A DNA stretch of 64,000 nt from Dicyema japonicum (Eukaryota; Dicyemida; Rhombozoa; Dicyemidae), in NCBI GenBank assembly GCA_011109175.1, contig RDEW01000011.1:692374-756373 (forward strand), given 5' to 3'. Shown here in pieces: positions 12,005 through 24,120 of the stretch (position 1 is its first letter; each line of letters begins with the position of its first letter). The notes beneath the pieces were generated by a model, which worked only from the letters and a program-made list of their open reading frames with translations, made no database searches and was not told the DNA's origin. The translations under genes and the position numbers were made by a program.

Positions 12005-12560
12005 TCAGGACCGGGTAAGTACCACTATTCCAAATTCCCGATAAACTTTTTAGTACGTTCAGTTTCTTTTTGCATTTCAAAAGAATGTTTTCTACGCGTG
12101 GTGTCAGACAGAGAGGCATATCAAACCTCAACAGATCCTTTGACATCTGTTGAAAGGGATGTCGTCTTGTTTAACTTCACGACACTGTCTTCCTTCCCAA
12201 TCTTCTGTCAGAGGTAAAAAGGGACATAGACGACTTCTCTGCATTCACAATGAGCTCATTTTCCATTATTCAGGCGTTAAGCAGGACTAGGCTAATTTGT
12301 AATCTTTCTGTGGTCTTCTGGATGTCCCGATCTCGCGAATTCAAAACAATGTCATCGCATATGAGAGTAGAACATCGTTATCAGATTAAAAAATTGGGAG
12401 ATCGGCCAGAAAGAGGTTAAACAGAGAGAGGATAAAGGAGATCATTAATGGACTCCGTTGGTGAGGAGACGTGAGATGGATTTTAGTCCTCCGATACATA
12501 CACGTCCCCCTCGTCCACTTATGAAGTGGTGATCCAAAGCTTGAACTTCTCTGGGATCTC
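12005..12560 (-). mobile_element. LINE reverse transcriptase with YADD (family M)
   Basis: The minus strand reads LSLFNLFLADLP, then LLSYADDIVLNSRDRDIQ with the catalytic YADD box, then a thumb-like segment (LTSDRR equivalent and LLKCKKKLNVLKSLSGIW). The last block is closely similar to the LINE at 27930-29600, so both belong to one family. There are several frameshifts and no endonuclease part. Confidence 0.75.
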
Positions 12561-12569
12561 CGATAAATA

Positions 12570-13800
12570 TTTTTCTCGATAGTATTTTTTTCAGGCTGAA
12601 TGAAACAATGTACTAACAATGATGAAAAACTACAGGATGCTCTCAGAATTGATCGTACTGGGCGGCTGACTGTATTAGCAGGGCCACCTTCCCACATGCC
12701 GGAGTTTAGTTTTATGTAAACTGATTGCCAATTCGGGGAATTATCATAATATTGGAAAAACATAAATTAATATAAAAAATATTTAATATAAAATTTCTTT
12801 AAAAAATTTTTAATTCAAATACGCACATGCGGGAACCCTCAAGAGGTGGGGAGTAGTTATTGGCTCTTTTATTCCTTTTTGGAATGGGGGACACTTTATC
12901 CGGTGAGCCACAAGACGCCACGTTAACCATTCATACTACTAACAGATCTTATTGACGAATAAATAATTTTGGAAACATGCAAAATTTTGCTTAATGGATC
13001 CATTACCAAAACAAAAATTTGGGGAGAAAAATAGTCTCCTTGCAGCATTTCACTTTCAGAGGCATTGGAGACTGGAACTCCATAAAATTTTTGGAAGCCC
13101 TTTTTTGGCTAGCTTCGATTTCCATGGAATTTGTCCAAGAGATAAACGGGCCCTATAAAGCACGCATATGAGATTGCATGTTTCGCCGTACTGCATGTAT
13201 ATGTAGTTCAAGATTTTTATAACTTTTATAATTCTTCATCATTAAAAAACAAATTCCGCGCTAAAATTAAATCTAAACGTTAAAGCCAGAGTAAAGTAAC
13301 CAGTTATCGCAACTCCTCAAACAGGATTATTGACTGCGAAGGTACACAGTAAACATTAAAATACGAAAGCACATTAAACGCGATGAATTGCGAGTGAGCG
13401 TGCCTTTTTTGTTTGACGAGTTTCTATTTTTCGAAAACAAATTTTTATAAAAATGAACAAAAATTATTAAAATAGCTGCTCTCTAGTAAACGATTCCATA
13501 TTACGATTTTTATGGAAATGCACTCAATCAACCATCTCTCTTCTTGGCTATCCATCCTCCTTTATATTACTAACGACCCAATAGCGAGTTTGTATGTTAG
13601 ATGAACCCTAGCCCTTCTCCCAGCCTACATACGTTAATAGAGACCAACAATAATAGGACTACCCCCTACAAGGATTCTATAAGAAAACCATGTCCCCCGT
13701 TCTATCAACTTGGACCAATCCGACTAATAAACCAAATCCTATAATTTTACTTATAAATTTGGTATTTAAGAGAATAACGATAAATAAGCTAATGTTAAAG
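12570..13800. other. No recognisable gene
   Basis: AT-rich sequence between a LINE relic and the end of the S28 peptidase gene. I see no domain, repeat or exon chain in it. Confidence 0.4.
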
Positions 13801-13807
13801 ATAATTT

Positions 13808-15386
13808 CTAATTAACCCACCGACGAATGATCTCGATTTCACGTCTCCTTGTGGCTGTGAGATTTGAGGAATCATTTGGAGATGACCTTCTCAAATCGAC
13901 ATGATGAGCTCCCCCTTCTATCAAAAGACTAAATATGTCATTGTTTATGTTCTCTTGGACATTTCCACCATACCAGGGATCAAGCTCTCCGTTGCTGAAT
14001 ATAATGTTGCTCATGGAATCAATATTTCTAAGGTTGTTCTCACGAGTAGCCTGATTCGGTCGAAAGTCAACTCCATATGTGCTCATGCATATCTCTTGAT
14101 ATTGGGAAACGTTAAATGTGTAAGGGATGAACATGTTCGTGGGACTTTCGTTCGAACACAGGTAGTTCCCTAATTCCGTGCATGACTAAACTATTTCACT
14201 AATTTACTTGGTAATCCCAGATATGATCCGTTTCTGAGGATCCGTAGACATTATACAGATCATAGCAATCTCCACTGTTTCCGGAGTAATTAAAGTAAAA
14301 ATTAAAGGTTTTCCTGATTCCCTCTACTAATGTATCCTCCGTCATGTTTGGGGTCGAGAAGAATCTCGCAATAACCTAAGAGTGAAAAACTAAGGGATCA
14401 CTGAGACTGGATAGGTGGGAAGAGGAACGAATAGATTTGACGGAGTTGGATAATTCACCATCGCCGTGTTTATGAGGATTAACTCAAAGTAACTCAATTT
14501 ATCCAAAAAAATGTCGGTTTCACATGTTTCAATTGAATTCCATAAACCTCATTTCATAAAACCAAAGACCACCTTCATCGGATTCCATCAACTCCCAAAC
14601 TCGATAAATATTTATCGGGGCAAATTCCTCTGCCATTCTGAATGCAGATGACGTCTTTTCAAATAGCATTCCACAATTATCATTTCCATCAAAATTAAAT
14701 AATGGAGCAGATGATGCGATCGCTCTGAATTTTTGATCAAAAGAATAACCCAGAGATCCATTCTGGGTACTGCATTCTCATCCAGGCGGCAAGCATTCCT
14801 CCGTACGAACCTCCAAAGGTTACAATCTTGGTGTCCCGATTAAAGAGGGAACTAATGAGATCAACAAAGTCAGCCATTGCTTGTTTCGTGGTTAAATAAA
14901 TAAGTTGACTGACCTGAAAATTACATTAAAATCGACTTGTGATATATTTCTGTAGGGCTGTGATTCTCCGTAATACCTATGTTCCGCGAAAATAACAATA
15001 GCGTTAAACGCGGGGGCAATCTCCCAAACAAATCCCTATAATACTTTTGGGCATAAAAACCGTGTTTTCAGAAAAATCTTCGATTCTTCCTTCATTTCCA
15101 GGATAGAAAAATACCGGTCCACCAGGTTTGTAGTGTTTATCAGAATAAATGTATTTCAAATTAAATTTATAACTATTTGTGGAGTTAAAGTGGTCAAGCT
15201 AAAATACTCTAAAATCCTTACTTTTGTCTTGAACCACCTTATTTCGTAATCTAAGGTATATTTATTGTCAATAGTAGAACTTGGGAGTTGTAGGTTATCA
15301 GGCAACGTTTCTTCAATTTGATGCGAACTTGAAACAACAAAGAATGCCAAAAGTAATAGATTCATTTCTAGCATAATTGATAACAT
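13808..15386 (-). CDS. PRCP: S28 serine carboxypeptidase (lysosomal Pro-X carboxypeptidase / DPP7 type)
   Basis: This is a secreted or lysosomal serine peptidase of family S28, which removes residues next to proline. I spliced it from ATG (complement of 15384-15386) to TAG at 13808 with seven GT-AG introns: 15199-15221, 15036-15060, 14914-14936, 14725-14749, 14548-14572, 14376-14401 and 14186-14207 (23, 25, 23, 25, 25, 26, 22 nt). The result is 469 residues with no frame conflict; relatives are near 480-500. An N-terminal hydrophobic segment (MNLLLLAFFVVSSS) looks like a signal peptide. Family blocks appear in order: LDHFNSTNSYKF, NTGFVWEIAP, AEHRYYGESQP, the nucleophile motif FGGSYGGMLAAWMRM, then NGELDPWYGG (catalytic Asp) and EGGAHHVDLR (catalytic His). 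All three catalytic residues are present. PRCP and DPP7 cannot be told apart by eye. An in-frame GTG lies upstream, but the hydrophobic leader favours this ATG. Confidence 0.93.
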
Positions 15387-15534
15387 TTTATTATGTTTTA
15401 TGGTTAGCCACACTAAAATAAATTAAAAAACACAATTTTGTTTAAATTAATATTTTTTTCATTTCTGACTCTTCCAGTTGTTATTCCGAAAAACTTTTTT
15501 GCATCGAACTTGAAAGGTCTATGAATCAGTCTAA

Positions 15535-15975
15535 AGAAGATCTTTGAAAGATCTTATGTGAAAGAATCCGAAAGTTGTCGGAATAGGTTGTTAACCCTAA
15601 ATGATTGATGGTTGATCAAGTAACCTTTTAGATTTAGCTAAGCAGTGATTTTATAAAAATTGAAGATAATTGGTTGATAAAACAAGAAAGAGATTAAAGA
15701 TCAGATTTCAAATCAAAGAAATTAGTTCCATCTATAAAAATGAGAAACTTCTGANATCTTTGAAAAATCTTATGTGAAAGAATCCGAAAGTTGTCGGAAT
15801 AGGTTGTTAACCCTAAATGATTGATGGTTGATCAAGTAACCTTTTAGATTTAGCTAAGCAGTGATTTTATAAAAATTGAAGATAATTGGTTGATAAAACA
15901 AGAAAGAGATTAAAGATCAGATTTCAAATTAAAGAAATTAGTTCCATCTATAAAAATGAGAAACTTCTGATCAAA
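15535..15975. repeat. Direct duplication around a single N
   Basis: About 215 bp ending at 15753 recur almost unchanged after the N at 15755 (landmark: TTGTCGGAATAGGTTG at both sites). The unit looks non-coding. Duplication on both sides of one N suggests an assembly join of overlapping or allelic contig ends rather than biology. Confidence 0.75.
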
Positions 15976-15989
15976 ATTAAACATAGATC

Positions 15990-16800
15990 GATCAAAATAA
16001 GACATTTACACGTCAAAAGAGACACATATTGATCAAAATGAGACATTCACACGTCGAAACGATACAGATACTGGTCAAAATAAGGAATATGTCGATCAAA
16101 ATGAGAGGCAACACAATATCTCCTGATACCTAACTTCAAATATAAAGGTTTTTCTGAAAGTTTTTAAACAAACTTTATGAGTATTTTGGAGTGTTCATTA
16201 TAAAAGTGAATGTACTGTATTTCTTGTTATATTATTCTTGAGTTGGACATCCATATTGTGCATTTGTTGTGTTTACTAAGGTTTATTTTTAATAGTCAAT
16301 ACCTGACCTCAAATGATATTATGTCGCGAACACAGTGAGCGACCGAGCGCTACGCTCGATCAGTTAATGTCAATCAATCAAATTAACTTAATTTTTTTCA
16401 AGATTAAGAATAATTATTATTTTAAACTGTTATTAGTTGCTACATTCAACTTCTTAAGTCGTTTTGAATGTATTTTCATTACCGATCTATCACTTTTTTC
16501 CACATTGACAAAATTGTTAGACAATTATGCAACAATAGTGACTGGATCCCGGTACGGATGTTTGAACTTTGTAAATCTAAGAGAAAGATTCGTCCCATAA
16601 TCCTTTTGAATGCGAGCCTTTTAAGTAATTAAATTAGAAGACAATATCTTCAACATCCAAATCATATTTTTAAATGTACTCCCATTTTCCTATTCATCCA
16701 TTTATAATATGAGGACTCTAAATTAATTTTAGGAAAATCAAACTCAAATTCATTTAAAATATATTGCATTTAAATATATTTAAATACTGGAATTGAGTAA
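15990..16800. other. No recognisable gene; short GATCAAAAT-rich stretch
   Basis: At 15960-16110 the words GATCAAAAT and ACACGTC recur every 30-60 bp in an irregular array. The rest is AT-rich with no domain. Confidence 0.35.
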
Positions 16801-16862
16801 TCAGCACCGACGCGCTTGTGTGTTTTCGGGGGCTTCCCCTAAGAGCGGAGCTTTGCTAANCA

Positions 16863-17252
16863 GCTAGATACTCGGCCATTCTTGAACCGGTCAGGTTATG
16901 CAGAAGTGACGGGAAACGACCGGACGGGATGACCATATTTCCCATTGAGGCCGGAAAACTACTTGTTTGGAACGTGACATGTACAGATACGTTCGCCCCG
17001 AACAATCTTCACGAGTACGCTTCAAGAGCCTGCTCTACAGCCGTCAAGGCGGAGAAGGCCAAAGTCGAAAAATACAACGACCTTCCCGAGAATGTCCAAT
17101 TTGTCCTTCTACACTAGAATTTTTGGGACGTCTTGGAAACCAGATCACCTCATGCACTGGAGATCTCCGCGAACGCCGCTGGCTGTTTGAGCGAATTTCG
17201 CTCGCAATTCTGAGAGGGAACAGACACGCAGTGAGGGCGGCAGCTAACTAAT
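16863..17252 (+). mobile_element. LINE C-terminal domain, 'RPDG' family
   Basis: After the N at 16860 the plus strand encodes the C-terminal domain also seen at 36470-37200: DGKRPDGMTIFPIEAGKL, then LVWNVTCTDTFA, then the tail WLFERISLAILRGNRHAV in another frame. A frameshift separates the halves and no RT is attached, so this is a truncated copy. Confidence 0.8.
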
Positions 17253-17463
17253 GTTTTGTCCTTATCATTTTATTAATAACACTTGTTAATTGTTTTAAAA
17301 TAATAAAGTAATAAAAATTACATAAAAAATTCCCTGTTCATGTAATTGACAAAATTCTAAGATCGAATTATGCACTTCAAAAAATCGACGCAGACAGTGT
17401 TCTTTAGGGAGCCATCTAACTTGGGTATGCAAAAGAAGTCGTTCGTATTGTTCATCGTTTTGT

Positions 17464-17960
17464 TCACAAATAAGTCAAAATATTCTTGCATTTAGCGGGT
17501 GCATTTTTATCCGATTTATTGCATTTATGACTACAATTATTCTCATTAAGCCTTTCACTTGAATTTTTGCAGCTAAATGTTTTTTTTATGCTAAATTTTT
17601 TATGAATGGTAAAAATATTTAGTATTTTTTCCTTCAAATATGCTAAAAACCCACGATGAACTCCAACCATAGCAGGTGCCCCATCTGTAGAACAACCATT
17701 AATGTCGCTAAGGGATCCTCCATGTCTTAAAAAATATTGTTCAACGGTTTTAAAAATCGTTAAGCCATTTGTGTCGAATCAAATGCCATTTCATCAATTC
17801 TAGACAGAACTATTGCTGAGAGGACTTGATGAAATTATTTAACCAGAATCACAATCAACCATTAAATCAAGTATTTCTATGACAACTGGTAATATTAAGG
17901 ACTCTCCAATAGTATGAGGTTTTTCTGATTATGCGATATTTTGTATGACGCTAATAGGCC
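17464..17960 (-). mobile_element. hAT (ZBED-type) transposase, DDE-region relic
   Basis: The minus strand reads TVEQYFLRHGGSL, then CSTDGAPAMVGVHRGFLAYL. The CTDGAPAM-like box holds a catalytic aspartate in ZBED-type hAT transposases. The downstream frame is broken. No termini were found. Confidence 0.65.
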
Positions 17961-18114
17961 TTTTCAAGCATCCTCGATTTTTTGTAAATATTTATTAATT
18001 ATAAAACGATTTTTATAATTATATTTCAGATTTTTATTTTTTTAATTTTTTTTTAATTTATTAACAGTAAAATATTATTTATTAACTATGGGGAAGAGCT
18101 AATTTTTTTTTGGT

Positions 18115-18610
18115 TGAGGTGGTGACGTCCCTCTACTTGCACTATGTCTTCTTCGTATTGCTTACCAGTTTCTCCCCTCACTCTTGGATCCCTCAACTGC
18201 CGAGGCCTCAATCAGTGCTACAAGAAACAACAATTGGCGCGTGATCTGAGTAAATACAACATCTCTGTCTGTTGTTTGCAAGAGACGAAAATAACCGANG
18301 ATCAACCTTACAAGAAACACCAACTGATATGCGATCTAACCAAATGTGATGTCTCTGACTGCTGTCTACAAGAGACAAAAACGACCTTACGATGTACAGA
18401 ACTATTTGGAAAATTCCACCTTTTTATCCTCCCGTCGGCCTATTCACTAAGTTACAAAAGTGTGGACATCATCTGATATTATAATGGAAATGGCGGACGA
18501 CCTGGACTACCTAAGAGAACTAGTGCGCAACAGAAGATCATAGTCGAAGCTGACGGAGAGGATGATTCGGAATACGGCACAAGGGAAACTTAACTAATTT
18601 TATGTTTTCT
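18115..18610 (+). mobile_element. Internally deleted LINE derivative, copy 1
   Basis: About 500 bp join a LINE endonuclease start (LGSLNCRGLNQ, then DLSKYNISVCCLQETK) directly to a LINE 3' end (DDLDYLRELVRNRRS, then KLTERMIRNTAQGKL, stop, then TTAACTAATTTTATG). The whole RT is missing. An N at 18299 lies in a locally repeated stretch. A copy with the same two ends is on the other strand at 55040-55470, so the deletion form has probably moved as a non-autonomous element. Confidence 0.7.
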
Positions 18611-18639
18611 AGAGAGTGCTTAATAATAATAATAATAAT

Positions 18640-18885
18640 TTACTTTTTTATCTATAAAATATTAAATAAAATTAGAAAATATTTATAAATATATATCAGT
18701 AAATAATTTTTTTAATATGACTATACAAGACCTATGGGATCAGACCAAAAGCATTATTTGCCTTGCCGCAAACACCCACCTTGGAGTGAGACGGCAGACA
18801 ACCGGAAATNTTTTTATTTATAAAATATTATATAAAGTTAGAAAATATTTATAAATATATATCAGTAAATAATTTTTTAGAAAAG
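18640..18885. repeat. Direct duplication around a single N
   Basis: An AT-rich unit ending in TATATATCAGTAAATAATTT occurs at about 18640-18715 and again after the N at 18810. As at 15.7 kb, this looks like an assembly join. Confidence 0.6.
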
Positions 18886-19079
18886 TACACACAAGAAAAG
18901 TAGAACTAATTAGAAAAGCAAGGGGGCGCTGGAAAATTATCATTATCATTGATAATTAAAAAAATTAAAATTCCAGCTCCCCCTAATATTTTCTAGCTTC
19001 CCCATTAAGACTCACTAGTATAGATAATGTGGTTTTTCGAGGACTCTCCGATATTGTCTTTTGCAAATTATTTTATTTA

Positions 19080-19330
19080 TTTATAAACAACAGGATTACA
19101 ATCTTTGGTAAGTACAACGCAAACAGTCACAACTAATTAATCCAAGGAAGAAACCCGAGGGAGAACATCTGTTTGTGCAGATTAAATCCATCCTCTAAAA
19201 GTCCAATGCATTTTTCAGCTCCCGAAGAGAGATGTAGAAGTAGGTCGACCTCTTTTATTTTCGTCGTATGTTCTACTGTCGCGGAAATCACTTCAGTGTT
19301 TAGCGGGAGAGTTTTCATAATGGAATATCT
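19080..19330 (-). mobile_element. LINE 3' end (family L3), copy 1
   Basis: The minus strand encodes a tail GLLEDGFNLHKQMFSLGFLP ending WIN and a stop. Nearly the same tail is at 35640-35815 and 41210-41395 on the plus strand. No RT is attached in any of the three. Confidence 0.65.
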
Positions 19331-19739
19331 TCACCAGTGGATTTGGACAGAAGAAAGGTATGGAGATCCCTTTCAACAAATGTGTCGTCGCTTCACGGGT
19401 GAGATCTGTTTGACGAAATTTGATTTCCGTTGAAAACTCCATCCTTCGGATTTAAACCCAAGACAATCAGATCAGAAGTCATCAGACATTACGTTTTTTC
19501 AGAATGCCATTTTTTGCGATTTGAATTTGTTAGATTCAATTGTGGATTATTTGAAGAGGAGTTTTTAGAACTTATGACATGTTTTTTAGGTTTCTGATAT
19601 TTGATGTACGTGCACGGATACCTTTTTTGCAAACAACATCCACCAGAATGCCTGGTCGTCTGCTATGAAAGCCGAAATATCGAAAAAAATAAGTATACTG
19701 ACTTACTCGATAGAATGTTGTGTAATCTTCTGGCTGTGA

Positions 19740-19890
19740 AGACTTCCGTTTCCATGTGATTCTCGACTTTGAATTTATGAATCGACTAGGGAGTCAAATT
19801 TCTAGGCGTTCGGGTGATCTACGTGAGGGCCATTGGCTATTCGAACAAGTTTTTCGTAATTTTGAGAGGGAATTGCCATACGGTTCGGAT
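19740..19890 (+). mobile_element. LINE 3' end scrap, 'RPDG' family
   Basis: A short stretch in shifted frames matches the tail of the RPDG-family LINE (GDLREGHWLFEQ, then an ILRG-like block). It is 5'-truncated and more diverged than the other copies. Confidence 0.45.
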
Positions 19891-20107
19891 TCCCAAATTC
19901 TGCCATAAAATATATAACTCTATTTACGAATGAACCTACCCTAAAACTTGGTATACAAAGATTGTAAAATATGATCTCCTATCTTAGCATGTCTCGAGTA
20001 AAGCGACTTTATATTCAAGACTATCCGTGCAATTAAAAATTCTCATTTATACCCGTTTCTATTAATTCTGAAAAACAAATAAAAATTTTTAAAGAAATAA
20101 ACAAAAG

Positions 20108-20425
20108 TATTAGGTGTCGGGCAAAAGTGGCTTATGTCACGGGTTCGATTCTCGCTGCTGTTCACCTGGTGGAAGGTTCCACGCATCTACAATGCTAAAA
20201 GGGCTTGAGGAGTGACGCCGTCATCAGTGAGGATTCACTGCTGAACTGGATAATCAAAAGGACATACACACAAGAAAAAGAAAAAACAAAAAAGTTAAAA
20301 GCATTCCTTGGTTCTTCCTCTACGATTGTTCTTTACTTAAATAAAGTGTGTGTTCTGCACGAGCGAAACCCTAGGCATCTTACGTGCTTATGGCAACGCG
20401 GTAGTGCTCATTATTATTATTAAAC
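20108..20425 (+). repeat. tRNA-derived SINE, copy 2
   Basis: The head lacks the first bases of the tRNA-like part but keeps GGTGTCGGGC and the B box GGGTTCGATTCTCGC. The body matches the copy at 7055-7380 base for base over long stretches and ends in an ATTATTATT tail. A 72-codon open frame inside it is accidental. Confidence 0.85.
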
Positions 20426-20554
20426 AAAATTATCCAAGTAATTTGTTTTTTAAGCAAATGTGATAATTATGAGATTCTTACAGCAATTATTTGATAAAAA
20501 AGGAAATAAAGATGTTAATTGACAACAACAAGTGATAATTAGTTTGTTTGTGTA

Positions 20555-22345
20555 TTAAAGTTTCGTAAGATGAGATATAAATAAATGTGTTCTCTCAGTC
20601 ATGTCTCCAAGTTTAATAATTTCCAAATTTAGTTTTTCGAATTCTTTCCGAGTTATCATGTCAGAACTATCAAAGGTGTTTATAAATTTGCCGAGAATTT
20701 CGGGAGACCCATTTTCTCTAAAAATAAATCAACCAAAACTTTTGAATTTTCTTAAAGTTAAATTTTTGTGGAAATAGTTTAAATTTCAATAACCTAAAAA
20801 ATGGAAAATTTTAGCTCGAAGCTTAAATTTAAAGAGAAAGTACTTTTTGTAGTGAGATAGTCTGATGCTCTGAATTTGTCTTTTGTTTTACTTCAGTAAA
20901 AGTATCATTGAGAATTGCCAAAAACATATTCAACAAAATAAAAAAGACTAGAAAGACAAAAGCTATAAAATATATTGGACCAATCAATCGATTGTTTTTT
21001 CGAGTTGATAAAAATTGAATTCCTCCAAAACTATGCGAAATTGAGTGAAACTTAATATTAAAGAAATACTAACAAAGTATTCTCGAAACTTCTGAAATCC
21101 TTAAGCTGACTCCCAAAAATAATGTAAGCAAGTTCGGCGAAAGAAGTGAAGGTAATTACGAAAATTGATGAAAATTTTATTTCCCCAATGGATGACTTTT
21201 GAAGAACACTGCTCAACTGCTTGAAAGAAGCCATGAATTTGAAGTACTCAAAAATCTTTGAAAAAGTAAAAATCACTAACTTTTATGCATCCACAAAACA
21301 TTATTAAACTGAAGTCCCCTAAAATGAGAGTCAATAGCAAGTCGTTGAAAGTTGATACGATTTCCTAGTTTTATGTTATTTATGATGAATTTGTTTTGTA
21401 TGATCATGTAAACTTGGTAACCGAAATATAGGAAAGATCCCACGTAGGTAATCAGATCTACTCATCTCCAAAAGGATTTGAAATATTTTAATTTTTTTGA
21501 CAAATCTGAGTACAAAAAACAATCATACTTTGAGAAATTCATTAATGAAAATAATTGATATAATAAAGAAATAACTTCCGATGATAATATACCACGTGAC
21601 TTTATTCTCTTTGCTTAGTTTGGAAAGGTCAGTGATTTTGATATCCCAGAGAGGATAAACACCACCAGAGGCTGGTACTTCCATAATTAGCCAAAATAAT
21701 ATTAAATATACCTTATAATTTCAAATAAGTTCAAATTAGGGTTAAATATAGTATAATCAACAAATATGGCCCTAGTGGCTCTATCAATCCAAAGATCTTC
21801 TTTAAGGTCTTAATTATCTCTACGGATTTTTTCCACTGCACAGAAAGATCCAGAGAATATCCACCTCCGTCATAAGTTCCGAAGCGTCCCCAATAGGGAA
21901 GATTTCCAGTTTGTTGACTGGTTGAGTAGGATAGTTTTTTTTGATTAATCGGTGAAATTATTCGAATTGAATCTTTTTCCTCAAAAATAGGATAATATGG
22001 GGCATAGCATTCTTTAATTTTGTTATAAAATTGCTCGTATATTTTACAGGAACCCTTGAAAACACGGATTTGTCTCATCGTAGGGACTCCAATAAGGACA
22101 TTATTACGGAGAATGTTAAAGTTTTCTGTGTCATTTGCCATCCTTTGACTCCAATATAAATTGTCTAGTAATCCATTTTCCAAAAACTTTTATAAAATGA
22201 AAATGTTACCTCAAAAATGTCATCGATTTTATTTAAGGATCGATATGTTAAATCTGATTGGATTCCCTTTCCGTCAACAAAAAGAGATTCCATAGTTTTG
22301 TGATAATAGTAATAATTTAAATTCTTAATATTCAGAGATACTAAG
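20555..22345 (-). CDS. PKD2: Polycystin-2-like TRP channel (5' part missing, damaged)
   Basis: This is a polycystin-2 type cation channel of the TRPP family, a membrane protein of cilia and ER. The minus strand gives the extracellular polycystin domain ([20 protein letters not shown], then [11 protein letters not shown]), YFKSFW before a membrane helix, the pore region ([16 protein letters not shown]), [20 protein letters not shown] with AILNDTF after it, and a C-terminal EF-hand-like exon ([18 protein letters not shown], stop at 20555). GT-AG introns fit at 22187-22209, 21506-21528, 21051-21069, 20822-20843 and 20718-20739 (23, 23, 19, 22, 22 nt). Problems: one-base gaps at short homopolymers near 21791, 21492 and 20795; an in-frame TGA at 21462-21464 in a membrane helix; a boundary near 21690 without clean splice sites; and unresolved frames near 21290. 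The first membrane helix is not found. The family is certain, but whether the gene is intact is not. Confidence 0.8.
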
Positions 22346-22439
22346 TTTAAAATCTTTGACTTATTATAAAATGACTATAAATGCAAAATATGTTATTAAT
22401 TCACGGGAATTTAGGAATTCTCAAGAAAAATTTAATTGT

Positions 22440-22770
22440 TATGACATGAAATGGAGTAGTAATAAAGCACTACAAGTCCTATATGGAAGGACTCAACGTG
22501 GATCTCTCTACAAGGACATACATCCAATCAATGACGATTAAAAAACTTTAGAGAGCTGATAATCGAGCATAGACATGGGCTGAAAGTTGATAACTATGAT
22601 GATGAGGTTACAAGAGTGACTAATCATCTTATCTCAAGAGGCTCTGAACTTGGAGGTGACGTCGAAGAGGACCCAAGAGAAACTGCTGTCTTGTCTAGTG
22701 ATTTGCTTTCTCAAGTGGTATACGAGGGGAACAGTGAGGTTGATACTAATAAGCAACATGCGTGAAATCA
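22440..22770 (+). mobile_element. R2/NeSL-type LINE 3' tail
   Basis: The segment around 22500-22640 (landmark IIEHRHGLKVDNYDDE) resembles the sequence downstream of the R2-type LINE at 50860-51080 (landmark LIEHKHG), including a shared block reading ACATCCAATC. It is presumably a 5'-truncated insertion next to the polycystin gene. Confidence 0.45.
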
Positions 22771-22935
22771 TAATAATTATAATTTCACTCGTGCAGCACC
22801 GATACCCTCTTCCAGCCTACTCGATCATAAGAAAGTTCTTTCAGCTCGTCCACGTCATCTCCACTTTTAAATCTTTTGTTTACGAGCGTTAGATCACCTT
22901 CAAGTATTTCCATAATACGCCGGCGTCTACGAAAG
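22770..22935 (-). mobile_element. LINE C-terminal tail
   Basis: The minus strand reads RRRRIMEILEGDLTLVNKRF, then KSGDDVDELKELSYDRVGW. This matches the tail pattern (basic patch, then D-x-L, then a W near the end) also seen at 53292-53515. It has no RT part. Confidence 0.5.
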
Positions 22936-24120
22936 TACGGTCCCTGTCTCATTAAGTAATCCTTTATCGCTAAAGGATTCAGAACAATTTATTGCACATC
23001 AGAAAGTTTACTTGTAAAAAAATTGAGAAAAAAACTTACGAAAATGATTCATAACATAAAAATAGGTTCTTCATTTCGTGGAGAGTTGAAAGGAATTATA
23101 ATACTAAACTCATCAGACTGCTAGTGATTTCAGTCAGCAGACATTTCATGCAGTCATACAGGCCCTTTCAAAGTCTCATAAGTTTAGAGATGTCGTGAGC
23201 TTAGATGTCACTTTAATGGTATGCTACATTAATATTTATTTTAATTTTTATTAAAAAAACAACTAAAGTCTTTTAGTTAAGAGGAATGTTCTGTACGTTA
23301 GATTATTTATGGTTTGAAACCAGTTAGTATGAGGGACTGTTCCAAAGTTCTGAGATAATGAGGTGTGGGCTAAAGAAAAGGCATTGTCTTATCATTTTAA
23401 AATTAATCTCAAATTGATGAAAGAAAATTACAAAGTTCAACCACATTTGTACCAAATAGTATGATCCCTTATGTTTTTGCTTCGAAATGTGGATACTAGA
23501 AGGATTGCGTGTTCAGACAAGATATCGTCGATTAAGGAACTTGAATCATGAAAAGACTCAAAACAGAGACTTAACCCATTTACTTCCTTCCAGTCCTTTC
23601 AAGTAAAGGAAATCAGCAATCAACATGAAACAGCAACCAATTTAGGCAACGTAAAATAAATTATCTATTCTTAGATAAAAGTTATTGATATTTTTTCCAT
23701 TCTCCCTTGCAGCTCCACAAAGTGGTTAAATTAAGACAAAACTCCTCTTCAGGAGTACTTACTCCATGTCTGCGGAAGATTCTTATGACATTCTGTGATA
23801 ACGGCATGATGAAACGTGCTCTAGTATCCCATCAGTGTTGGAATCGGACAGAGGACAGAAAACAACCGGAGCTACAATCTTTTAAGAAGACATCGATTCC
23901 ATTTCTCGTGCAAATATTCTTGGAATTGTGGTAAACACACTATACGACGCAAAAAAAAATGAAAAGTTCAAATGTAAGCAGTACGAAAGGCTCCTCGATC
24001 GGTTCACGTTCCAGACTATCGTTGTTTGATAACTACGTCGGTGAAACTCAGTAATTTCTCCAGTTTATCTCCGTTTCTTACATCAATTATATTTGCTGGG
24101 ATAAATTGATTGATTTAATA
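22935..24120. other. Possible unidentified exons, otherwise nothing clear
   Basis: The plus-strand segments 23110-23218 (open, ending before GTATGC) and 23710-23935 (open, preceded by a pyrimidine-rich AG) have a coding look but match no family I know. The stretch at 23980-24015 shares about 25 bases with 42190-42215 (GATCGGTTCACGTTCC). Confidence 0.25.

Noticed and set aside
14881-14940. Frameshift in the S28 peptidase between GESQP and YLTTKQ
   Set aside because: A 23-nt GT-AG intron at 14914-14936 removes the stop and restores the frame exactly.
20205-20423. Plus-strand ORF of 72 codons
   Set aside because: It lies wholly within SINE copy 2 and is not kept open in the other copies.
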